Shown here in pieces: positions 1-5,934 of a stretch of 8,586 nt of DNA. The stretch spans positions 1 through 8,586 of the forward strand of contig SKIX01000024.1 of the NCBI GenBank assembly GCA_007116195.1, given 5' to 3'. This DNA is from Marinospirillum sp. (GTDB lineage: Bacteria > Pseudomonadota > Gammaproteobacteria > Pseudomonadales > Halomonadaceae). Positions within the stretch are counted from its first letter, which is position 1. Every line of letters starts with the position of its first letter. A model generated the notes under the pieces. It saw only the letters and a list, made by a program, of their open reading frames with translations, searched no databases and was not told the DNA's origin. Position numbers and translations under genes: made by a program.

Positions 1-734
1 GAGGGGTCAGCGATGGCGACTTGTAGCTGCCAGCCGCCTTCAGCACGGGGCGTGATGCTCAAAGCATCATCCATATCCTTGGTGGAAGCACTGTCGATGG
101 TAAAAAAGGGAAGGCTGGTCAAGTCTTCGCGAACCAAGCCTTCCGGGTCGGTCAGCGTCCAGTTTTCTTCAATGACGGGTTGCTCGTGAGGCAGAGAGTG
201 ACGTGCCAGAATCACCCACCAGGGGGCATAGTGATCGTCTTGTTTGGCGACCAACTCGGTGATTTCAACAAAAAAGCTCTTGTCCTTGGGTCGCAAGGGG
301 TGGCGCTCCAGGTGAGCAACCACCCAGTCGCCATCATCTAAGTCCTGCTCATTCAGCCCGGAAACCGTTTTACCTTTTAGTGGCTGATTGAGATTCGGTT
401 GGTCGGGAACTACAGCCAGTTTGCCCTGAACCTTTTGGATACGGCCAATAAAACGTCCCAGGCCTGCTTCCACAAGTTCTTCGGGTTCCGCAACCTGGCG
501 CAGCTCACCTTTGCGATCAGCTTCTTCCTGAAGAATAGCTTTGACCTGATCGCCATGCAGCACTTTTTTCATATAAGGCGGAGGGATAAAGAAGCGTTCG
601 CCTTTATCGGTTTCTAAAAAGCCGAAGCCCTTGTCGGTCGCTTTGATACGGCCTTCAATTCGGGGTGTGGACTCGCGAAGCTGACCTTTAAGTTGAGCCA
701 GAAGATCATTGTTTTTCAAAAGGGCGTTTTGCAT
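1..734 (-). CDS. rnb: Exoribonuclease II (RNase II), 5' part; runs off the left edge
   Basis: Processive 3'-to-5' hydrolytic exoribonuclease that degrades single-stranded mRNA in the cytoplasm. The window holds the first 244 codons; the E. coli enzyme is about 644 residues, so the rest lies beyond position 1. The N-terminus resembles E. coli RNase II: LLAQLK at 11-16, the first cold-shock domain with KGFGFLE (35-41) and FIPPPYMKKVLHGD (49-62), a second OB-like region at about 90-160 (RFIGRIQ, GDWVVA), then WWVILARH (172-179) leading into the catalytic RNB domain. The metal-binding aspartates appear in TIDSASTKDMDDA as D214, D220, D222 and D223, matching E. coli D201, D207, D209 and D210. RNase R is less likely because the long N-terminal helix-turn-helix extension is absent. 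The ATG at 734-732 is preceded by AGG seven bases upstream. A small membrane protein gene ends 28 bases upstream on the same strand, so the two may be co-transcribed. No frameshift is seen in the visible part. Confidence 0.93.
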   Translation of the reverse strand, partial: MQNALLKNNDLLAQLKGQLRESTPRIEGRIKATDKGFGFLETDKGERFFIPPPYMKKVLHGDQVKAILQEEADRKGELRQVAEPEELVEAGLGRFIGRIQKVQGKLAVVPDQPNLNQPLKGKTVSGLNEQDLDDGDWVVAHLERHPLRPKDKSFFVEITELVAKQDDHYAPWWVILARHSLPHEQPVIEENWTLTDPEGLVREDLTSLPFFTIDSASTKDMDDALSITPRAEGGWQLQVAIADP

Positions 735-762
735 TAATTAACCTGTAAAGCTGTTGAAGCGC

Positions 763-993
763 TTAGTTGGGATCTGAAGAAGGAACAGGGATCATGTATT
801 CCTGGATTTGCTGCTGGCGGTATTCGCTCGGGCTGGGGCCAACTAAATGGCCATACCATACGGGCCCGGTCGCAATTAAAAAACCGATTACAGCCAGAGC
901 TGAACCGAGTAGCTTGCGTTTGGGGCGTAGGTTCAGTCCAACTAATACAACGGCTAACCCTAAGAAATGCAGGAAAAAAATACTCGGTGCCAT
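763..993 (-). CDS. Small two-helix inner-membrane protein, unrecognised
   Basis: A 76-residue protein that I do not recognise. It has two hydrophobic stretches: about residues 4-20 (SIFFLHFLGLAVVLVGL) and 29-49 (from LGSALAVIGF to VWYGH). A basic turn, NLRPKRK (21-27), separates them. By the positive-inside rule the turn should be cytoplasmic, leaving both ends and the polar tail from about residue 50 (SPSEYRQQQ, MIPVPSSDPN) in the periplasm; this is inference. The frame is open further upstream to 1113, but that would run into the divergent nitrilase gene. The ATG at 993-991 has a good AGGA six bases upstream and puts the hydrophobic helix at the start, so I chose it. Stop TAA at 765-763 lies 28 bases before the rnb start, suggesting a bicistronic mRNA. 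Function unknown; a link to RNase II would rest on position only. Confidence 0.7.
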   Translation of the reverse strand: MAPSIFFLHFLGLAVVLVGLNLRPKRKLLGSALAVIGFLIATGPVWYGHLVGPSPSEYRQQQIQEYMIPVPSSDPN

Positions 994-1039
994 AATGCAT
1001 CCTAAAGTTGTTGCTCGCAGTGGGCGAGAGTAAACTGGC

Positions 1040-1068
1040 ATTCTAACTGAGTTATTGTTGCTTTTCAG
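1040..1068 (-). promoter_or_regulatory. Candidate promoter for the small membrane protein-rnb unit
   Basis: On the minus strand, CTGAAA (1068-1063) and TAGAAT (1045-1040) are separated by 17 bases, a sigma-70-like arrangement with four of six matches at -35 and five of six at -10. Transcription would start near 1033, giving a leader of about 40 bases before the ATG at 993. The divergent nitrilase gene starts at 1087, so its promoter must share this 93-base gap; I could not pick a convincing plus-strand promoter. Read by eye only. Confidence 0.33.
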
Positions 1069-1086
1069 CGTTGGAGTGCTTGACCT

Positions 1087-1920
1087 ATGTTGCATCCGAG
1101 AAGTTTTTCTCATTTAGAGGCGACCGCTACCCTAGCAGGCGTTCAGATGAACTCAGGCGATGCTTGGCAATTGAATTTACAGGCAGCAACCAAGTGGGTT
1201 ACCCAGGCGGCTGAAGCAGGTGCCGAGTTGGTGGCTCTACCTGAGTTTTTTCCCTTGATTAGCCAGGATCAACAGCTGCGCTTAAAGCTGGCTGAAGAGC
1301 CAGGTTCTGGGCCTTTGCAAGAGGCCTTAGCGGAGTTAGCGGCGAGCCTCGGCATTTGGTTAGTTGCCGGTAGCCTGCCGTTAAAAACCTATGTCGAGGA
1401 TAAAACCACGAATAGCTGTCTCGTCTATGGGCCTGATGGTCGCCAGGTAGCGCGCTATGACAAGATACACTTGTTTGGTTTTCAGCAAGGTGAAGAGCGT
1501 TACAACGAAAGTGAGAGTTTTATTGCTGGGAATCAGCCGGTTACTTTTGATACGCCTTTTGGCTGTGTAGGGCTAGGCATTTGTTATGACCTGCGTTTTC
1601 CAGAGTTATTTCGTGCTTTAGATCAAGTGGATCTTTTGGTTGTACCCTCGGCTTTCACAGTGCCCACGGGCCAAGCTCACTGGGAGTTACTCTTGAGAGC
1701 CCGGGCAGTGGAGAATCAGTGTTATGTGCTGGCGCCTGCTCAGGTTGGGCAGCATGCGGATGGTCGGAAAACCTGGGGGCACTCCCTTCTAGTTGACCCC
1801 TGGGGCGAGTTGCTTGCTTGCTTACCTAAAGGAGAAGGCTGGATTAGCGGCGAGCTGAGCAGAAACAGGATAACCGAGGTGCGCAGTCAGCTACCGGCTC
1901 TCAATCACCGTCGCTTGTAA
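1087..1920 (+). CDS. Carbon-nitrogen hydrolase, Nit1/deaminated glutathione amidase-like
   Basis: Nitrilase-superfamily amidase of 277 residues, the usual length for the Nit branch. It hydrolyses a C-N amide bond through a Glu-Lys-Glu-Cys site. The residues are visible: E53 in ALPEFF, K126 in RYDKIHLF, E141 in YNESESF and nucleophile C166 in GICYDLRFPE. Later family signatures are HWELLLRARAVEN (198-210) and WGHSLLVDPWGE (230-241). The RYDKIHLF and GICYDLRFPELFR blocks are typical of Nit1/Nit2-like enzymes, which repair deaminated glutathione or act as omega-amidases; deaminated glutathione amidase is my best guess, with substrate not proven. An in-frame TGA at 1081-1083 excludes a longer protein. 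The ATG has GGAG at 1073-1076, somewhat far upstream. About ten residues precede the usual start of the fold (ATLAGVQM), so a slightly later start is possible. It is divergent from the small membrane protein gene, and its last 30 bases overlap the convergent DUF488 gene. Confidence 0.88.
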   Translation: MLHPRSFSHLEATATLAGVQMNSGDAWQLNLQAATKWVTQAAEAGAELVALPEFFPLISQDQQLRLKLAEEPGSGPLQEALAELAASLGIWLVAGSLPLKTYVEDKTTNSCLVYGPDGRQVARYDKIHLFGFQQGEERYNESESFIAGNQPVTFDTPFGCVGLGICYDLRFPELFRALDQVDLLVVPSAFTVPTGQAHWELLLRARAVENQCYVLAPAQVGQHADGRKTWGHSLLVDPWGELLACLPKGEGWISGELSRNRITEVRSQLPALNHRRL

Positions 1921-2286
1921 CACTTCCTGATTTTGCCATAGCGCCAAAGCTTCTTTAAGAACCACGGCGTGGCTTTGCTCAGGCTCTCTTTCTAAGGTAA
2001 GCAGAGTAACCTGGCCTGCTTGGGCTTGCTCTTGCAGCTCTTTCAGTTTTTGTGGCTGAGTTAACAATTCATTGCGGTAGAGCCGAGCAAACTCTTTCCA
2101 GTTGAGTTCTCCTTGAGTGTACTGGCGTTTAATCGCGCTGCTAGGCGCTGCATCGCGCCACCAGAGGTCAACGCCTAGCTCGTCCAGGTCACGACCATAG
2201 GGTAGAAGACGATCGACCAGGATGCGTGTGCCTTCATTATCATCGCGTGATGCATAGATCCATTTTATAGAAATTGAGTCTTTCAT
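1891..2286 (-). CDS. DUF488 / YeaO-like family protein
   Basis: Small cytoplasmic protein of 131 residues from the DUF488 family (E. coli YeaO is about 115 residues). No biochemical role is established to my knowledge. Family landmarks are visible in order: IKWIYASRDDNEGTRILVDRLLPYG (from residue 7), where the usual block is R-[IV]-L-V-D-R-L-W-P-R-G; DLWWRDAAPSS (40-50); the W-x-E-F region LNWKEFARLYRNEL (61-74); and TLLTLEREPEQSHAVVLKEAL (from 94), matching the family's strand followed by an acidic or lysine turn and H-[NS]-x-A-x-V-L. The normal W-P-R of the first block is L-P-Y here, a departure from most relatives. The ATG at 2286-2284 has only a weak AGAG upstream. Stop TAG (1893-1891) lies inside the 3' end of the nitrilase gene on the other strand, so the two convergent genes share 30 coding bases. 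Confidence 0.82.
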   Translation of the reverse strand: MKDSISIKWIYASRDDNEGTRILVDRLLPYGRDLDELGVDLWWRDAAPSSAIKRQYTQGELNWKEFARLYRNELLTQPQKLKELQEQAQAGQVTLLTLEREPEQSHAVVLKEALALWQNQEVLQATVIESR

Positions 2287-2307
2287 GGTCTTTTCTCTGA
2301 TTCTTCA

Positions 2308-2336
2308 GTGAAGAGCGCAGACGAGTCAGTTAGAAT
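2308..2336 (+). promoter_or_regulatory. Candidate promoter for the DUF1266-like gene
   Basis: TAGAAT at 2331-2336 is a good -10-like hexamer. The hexamer 17 bases upstream, GTGAAG (2308-2313), matches a sigma-70 -35 at only three positions. Transcription would start near 2343, leaving about 48 bases before the TTG start. The 11 bases at 2326-2336 are identical to the minus-strand sequence at 1050-1040, upstream of the small membrane protein-rnb unit. A small palindrome (CTTCA-G-TGAAG, 2303-2313) overlaps the -35 position. Weak call. Confidence 0.25.
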
Positions 2337-2373
2337 AAGCGCCCTCTCAACTTAAGCGTATTCGGTTTTTTTT

Positions 2374-2393
2374 ATCCCCTGGGGGTCTTTTTG
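2374..2393 (+). promoter_or_regulatory. G-rich ribosome binding site in a short palindrome before a TTG start
   Basis: GGGGG at 2381-2385 is the only plausible Shine-Dalgarno sequence for the TTG start at 2391, five bases downstream. It is preceded directly by CCCC (2376-2379), and the RNA could fold as A-U, U-G and three C-G pairs around a CUG loop (2374-2386), hiding most of the site. No in-frame ATG or GTG lies nearby upstream. A run of eight T (2366-2373) precedes the palindrome. Whether the fold is stable enough to matter is unknown. Confidence 0.35.
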
Positions 2394-4847
2394 GCTATTC
2401 AACTGTCTGCCTGGCTGCATCCATTACATTGCTTGTTATCACAAGATGATCGTGAGAATGCGGAAATTCTTGCCGAATGCAAGTTAACGCAGCTAGCGGA
2501 TGCTTATGCCTATTTATTCAAAGCCTGGCAAGACAAGTCGGCCAGGCAACTGGTGACCAGTATACAGCTTCTTGCTGCGATGGATCGACTGCATTGGCTG
2601 GATTCATCTGAAAGCCTGGCCTGGCAAGGGTTATTTGCACAGCGCTTACAACAGGTTTGCCCTACAGCTGAAGCGCTGATTGCTGATTTAACTGCTGCGG
2701 GTTATTCAGACGTTGCTTTGCAGCGTTTACATCAGGCCGACCTTTCTGCCTGGCAGCAGCCACTTGAGTTACCCTGGGTTATTAGCCCTAGCAGCACGCG
2801 TTTGCCGCCGGAATTACAGGTGCGCTCAACACCCTTGGGTTATGCCCTGGCTGTGCGCTCATCAAGTTTTGTTGTGTTCCAGCAGCCCTTGAATGATCCT
2901 GATTACTTAAGAGAGCGTTTCTGGCCGGATGTTAAAGCCACACTGAATAATTATTGGCAGGTTTATAATGCTAGTGACTGCCAGCAGCTGATCTACTGGC
3001 TGGCCGGTCAAGGTCAGCGCTATGCTTGGCAACTGGATTTTAATTGGTTGCAGCAAGCAACCGCGGAAGAGAGGGTGAGCTGGCGTGAAGAGCTGCCTGA
3101 AGGCATGGATGATTATGCCGACAGGATGGAAACCCATGTATCTTCTGGAGCATCCCAGCTCGATGTGGCTGCCTGGGACTGGGTGCGTATGGCAGACTTG
3201 GCCTTGGCGGGTTTTTTAGCCGGCTATTTAACGGCCAAACAGTGGCGCAGCTATGCGCTGGTCGCTTTATGGCTATTACGAAGTAGTTATAACTCCTGGG
3301 AAGACTTAGCGGCTAGCTATCTGCAAGGCTATCAGTTGTGGCAAACACAAACGGATTTTAGTTTAAGCCCTGAACTGGAAACGACCTGGCAGCAGCTGTT
3401 GACGCTGCCTTTTTCACCCTTAAAACAGCTGGACTGGGATGCTCTGTCGCTCGATCACCCTGACTTTCGTGATGCGCTGGGTTATTTTTCTGAGCGTCTT
3501 GATGATCCGTTGATGCTGGCGAGTCTCTTGGCGAGCCTGCGCGATGATGTCAGCCTGCTAACAGGGCTTGCCCTGGATGATCTGCCTGCAAGTCGTCGTG
3601 ATGAGGCTAGAGACTATTTGTTTGCCGGACTGGATGTGCAACTGGATGAGCAGTTAACCCCAACTTTGGCGCGTTTTTGGCAACCAGGGCGAGTGCACCA
3701 CTATGACCAATTAGCTTTAAATAGTCGCATAGCTAAGCCACCGGAGTTGCCAGCTAACCTTGCCGCTGTTGATGAGGTTTGGGATGCCTGGCGAGAGCAG
3801 CAGCCTTTATTAGCTGAACAGGTTAACCATCCTGCGGGCGTGGTGATGGCAGAAAAGTATGCTTTCTATTTGATTAAAGCTATGGAGACAGGCCACTACC
3901 CACAAGAAGAAATTGTCCAGTTAGCACTGGCTTTGAAAGATTATTTGAGTTGGCATTATTCCTCGGCACAAGCGCTCTTGTCGGCTTGGCATAGCTGGGA
4001 TGAGGTACTCAGTCTGGGAGGTGAAGAAAAACCTTTATTGGCCGAGTTGCAATGGCATTTGCAGGACCCTGGCAGCCTGTTTCGTTTTCTGCCGTGGAAG
4101 AGGCCACCCGCACGCTTTACGGAACCAGGCCGGCCCGTTAGTGAGGCTGACTTGGCGACCTTGAACCTGGTTGGCCCTTTAACTGGTTTGCACTGGTCTT
4201 GGCCGGAAAAGCTACCCGAATATCCACGTCGTGAACTGAAAAACCTGCTGCAGGATACTCATCTGTTCCAAAGTGCTGAAGACTTAGAAGATTTTCTCAA
4301 CCACCTGCTACTTGCTGGTGATCGCCAGGAATATCTGATCGCTTTTTCGCCTTTTACACTGAATGCGGAACGTTTAGAGCTGGAAATAGAAGCTCAGGAG
4401 CAGGATGAGCGCGATGAAGAGCAGGAGGCTTACTACCAGCGCTTACTGCGAGTCAGGGATAATACTTTGGGTATTAATGAAGTTGATTTGACGGCCTGGG
4501 ATATGGCGCAATTGGTTGATCTGGCGGTCGCTGGTTATCAGGTCGACTGGCTCGATGAAGAAGCCTTGTTGAGCTGGCTAGCCAAGGCTAGAGAGCAAAT
4601 CACAAGTGAGTACACCGGCTGGGCTGATTTCGCCCGTGCCCTCTTAGCCGGTTATAACTTTTTTATGAACGAGACTGAGAACCGCGCTGAGCTTTTAGAG
4701 GTCTTTAGTCAGCGTTTGTTGAGCCTGTTAATTGCAGTGCCAGCTCAAGCGGGTCTTTGGTATACCCTGGCTTGGCCGGGTGATCGTCAGCGCAGCTGGA
4801 GTCAGTCAGCAACGCCCAGCTTAACTGGGCGGCAGCGCCTTCATTAG
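2391..4847 (+). CDS. Large protein with three tandem DUF1266-like modules
   Basis: An 818-residue, Trp- and Leu-rich, acidic, apparently soluble protein with no signal peptide or membrane helix. I assign it to the DUF1266 family (E. coli YbeR/YbeU type, function unknown) from W-D-x-x-[RQ]-x-x-x-L-A-x-x-G followed by S-W-E-D-[LF]-x-x-x-[YL]-L-x-G-Y. The motif is clear at 262-317 (AWDWVRMADLALAG, NSWEDLAASYLQGY) and 703-757 (AWDMAQLVDLAVAG, TGWADFARALLAGY). W to W spacing is 41 residues in both. A degenerate middle copy lies at 485-540, with G501 and Y523 in register but the two tryptophans lost. Each copy has a preceding helix-like head (178-213, 356-383, 611-648) and a trailing L-L-x-x-P...W tail (336-349, 555-569, 779-795). 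So residues 175-795 are three modules, and 1-170 are unique. The start is TTG with a GGGGG site five bases upstream; no in-frame ATG competes until about codon 64. The stop TAG overlaps the stop of the convergent GST gene. Function unknown. Confidence 0.8.
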   Translation: MAIQLSAWLHPLHCLLSQDDRENAEILAECKLTQLADAYAYLFKAWQDKSARQLVTSIQLLAAMDRLHWLDSSESLAWQGLFAQRLQQVCPTAEALIADLTAAGYSDVALQRLHQADLSAWQQPLELPWVISPSSTRLPPELQVRSTPLGYALAVRSSSFVVFQQPLNDPDYLRERFWPDVKATLNNYWQVYNASDCQQLIYWLAGQGQRYAWQLDFNWLQQATAEERVSWREELPEGMDDYADRMETHVSSGASQLDVAAWDWVRMADLALAGFLAGYLTAKQWRSYALVALWLLRSSYNSWEDLAASYLQGYQLWQTQTDFSLSPELETTWQQLLTLPFSPLKQLDWDALSLDHPDFRDALGYFSERLDDPLMLASLLASLRDDVSLLTGLALDDLPASRRDEARDYLFAGLDVQLDEQLTPTLARFWQPGRVHHYDQLALNSRIAKPPELPANLAAVDEVWDAWREQQPLLAEQVNHPAGVVMAEKYAFYLIKAMETGHYPQEEIVQLALALKDYLSWHYSSAQALLSAWHSWDEVLSLGGEEKPLLAELQWHLQDPGSLFRFLPWKRPPARFTEPGRPVSEADLATLNLVGPLTGLHWSWPEKLPEYPRRELKNLLQDTHLFQSAEDLEDFLNHLLLAGDRQEYLIAFSPFTLNAERLELEIEAQEQDERDEEQEAYYQRLLRVRDNTLGINEVDLTAWDMAQLVDLAVAGYQVDWLDEEALLSWLAKAREQITSEYTGWADFARALLAGYNFFMNETENRAELLEVFSQRLLSLLIAVPAQAGLWYTLAWPGDRQRSWSQSATPSLTGRQRLH
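4813..4831. terminator. Hairpin inside the 3' end of the DUF1266-like gene, possible bidirectional terminator
   Basis: CGCCCAG (4813-4819), loop CTTAA, CTGGGCG (4825-4831) forms a perfect seven-pair stem 14 bases before the stop codon. It sits between two genes whose stop codons overlap, where transcripts from both sides must end. Neither strand shows the U-tract expected of an intrinsic terminator, so it may be a pausing or RNA-end-protecting stem, or just coding sequence. Confidence 0.25.
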
Positions 4848-5815
4848 CCACGTCCGTGAGGTGCATCCAGGTTAAGCTCTGGCCCTAAGGGTACAACGCG
4901 GGTTGGGTTGATCATGTCATGGCTCTGATAATAGTGCCCCTTGATGTGCTGGAAATCCACGGTTTCCTTAATCCCTGGCCACTGGTAAAGCTCGCGCAGG
5001 TAGCCGCTAAGCTGTGGGTAGTCGGCGATGCGTTTGAGGTTGCATTTAAAGTGACCGACATAAACTGCATCAAAGCGTATTAGGGTTGTGAAGAGTCGCC
5101 AGTCGGCTTCGGTAATCTGATTGCCACACAGGTAGCGCTGCTGGCTGAGCCGCTGTTCTAACCAATCCAGGGTTTCAAATAGTGGCTCAACGGCTTCTGC
5201 ATAAGCTTGTTGCGTGGTCGCAAAACCTGCTTTGTAAACGCCATTGTTAACTTCATCATAAACCCTGGCGTTCACGGCATCGATTTCTTCACGCAAAGCA
5301 GCCGGGTAGTAGTCACCTGCTTTGGCGCCCACAGCATCAAAAGCGCTGTTAAACATGCGGATAATATCAGCTGACTCATTACTGACCAGGGTTTGCTGTT
5401 GCTTATCCCAAAGTACCGGTACTGTAACCCGACCGGAATACTGGGGGTCAGCCTGGGTATAGATTTGATGCATAAACTCAGCTTGGTTGATGCTGTCCGG
5501 GATGACGCCGGGGCCAGATTGAAAAGTCCAACCCTTTTCAGCCATGTACCAGTGAACGACGGAAAGGCTGATCATTTGCTCTAGCCCCTTAAGCTTGCGG
5601 AATATCAGGGTGCGGTGAGCCCAAGGGCAAGCTAGAGAAACATAAAGGTGGTAGCGACCCGCCTCGGCTGAGAAGCCTGCTTGACCGCTGGGGCCGGAAT
5701 CTCCATCGTGGGTGACCCAGTTACGAAATTGGCTTTGCGAGCGCTCAAAACGGCCGCCAGTGGAATCAGTGTCATACCATTGATCGTGCCATTGACCATC
5801 GACAAGAAGTCCCAT
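4844..5815 (-). CDS. yqjG: Glutathionyl-hydroquinone reductase (xi-class glutathione transferase)
   Basis: Cytoplasmic enzyme of 323 residues (E. coli YqjG is 328) that reduces glutathionyl-hydroquinones to hydroquinone with glutathione, forming a mixed disulfide on a catalytic cysteine. It keeps the family layout. The N-terminal extension has GGRFERSQSQFRNWV (20-34). The thioredoxin-like domain has YHLYVSLACPWAHRT (55-69) with catalytic C63, the same number as in E. coli. The cis-proline and glutathione-binding region is TVPVLWD (131-137) and NESADIIRMFN (146-156). The all-helical C-terminal domain has NNGVYKAGFA (190-199), TEADWRLFTTLIRFDAVY (235-252) and HIKGHYYQSH (290-299); Y194 and Y295 or Y296 are the likely active-site tyrosines of this class. 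The ATG has a strong AGGAGG four bases upstream. It is divergent from the Gcr-family gene and tail-to-tail with the DUF1266-like gene, with stops overlapping. The symbol is by resemblance to E. coli. Confidence 0.92.
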   Translation of the reverse strand: MGLLVDGQWHDQWYDTDSTGGRFERSQSQFRNWVTHDGDSGPSGQAGFSAEAGRYHLYVSLACPWAHRTLIFRKLKGLEQMISLSVVHWYMAEKGWTFQSGPGVIPDSINQAEFMHQIYTQADPQYSGRVTVPVLWDKQQQTLVSNESADIIRMFNSAFDAVGAKAGDYYPAALREEIDAVNARVYDEVNNGVYKAGFATTQQAYAEAVEPLFETLDWLEQRLSQQRYLCGNQITEADWRLFTTLIRFDAVYVGHFKCNLKRIADYPQLSGYLRELYQWPGIKETVDFQHIKGHYYQSHDMINPTRVVPLGPELNLDAPHGRG

Positions 5816-5844
5816 GCTGCCTCCTCAGGTTGAATAAAGATTCG

Positions 5845-5893
5845 AGTATAGGGTAAAGAAGGTGATTCGACACCCGTTAGCTCGGTGTATAAA
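5845..5893. promoter_or_regulatory. Divergent promoter region between the GST and Gcr-family genes
   Basis: Plus strand: TTCGAC (5866-5871), 16 bases, TATAAA (5888-5893), giving a start near 5900 and a leader of about 35 bases to the TTG at 5935. Minus strand: TATACT (5850-5845) is a near-consensus -10 for the GST gene; the bases about 16-18 upstream (TGTCGA, 5872-5867) match a -35 poorly but overlap the plus-strand -35. A perfect minus-strand TTGACA (5904-5899) has no matching -10 at normal spacing. The two promoters would compete for the same stretch; inferred by eye. Confidence 0.38.
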
Positions 5894-5934
5894 ATGCTTG
5901 TCAATCAACCTAGACTGGATAGGAAGCACCCACT

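Noticed and set aside
399..617. Plus-strand open frame of 72 codons
   Set aside because: It is antisense to the well-supported rnb coding sequence, and its translation shows no family features.
1014..1028. Short inverted repeat CTCGC/GCGAG in the divergent gap
   Set aside because: Five pairs with a five-base loop is expected by chance, and it has no clear position relative to a promoter.
734..1033. Two 88-codon frames, one on each strand, over the small membrane protein
   Set aside because: Both are out-of-frame readings of the same DNA with no hydrophobic pattern or family resemblance; one would end exactly at the rnb start only by chance.
994..1113. Longer N-terminus (116 residues) for the small membrane protein
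   Set aside because: The extension would cover the divergent promoter gap and the nitrilase start; the ATG at 993 has a proper ribosome site and starts just before the first helix.
2907..3137. Minus-strand frame of 76 codons
   Set aside because: Shadow of the DUF1266-like gene, whose frame is continuous and carries repeated motifs here.
5393..5904. Frames of 63 codons (plus) and 90 codons (minus) in and beside the GST gene
   Set aside because: Both overlap the GST coding sequence, which has the catalytic CPWAHR and a strong ribosome site; neither resembles a protein family.
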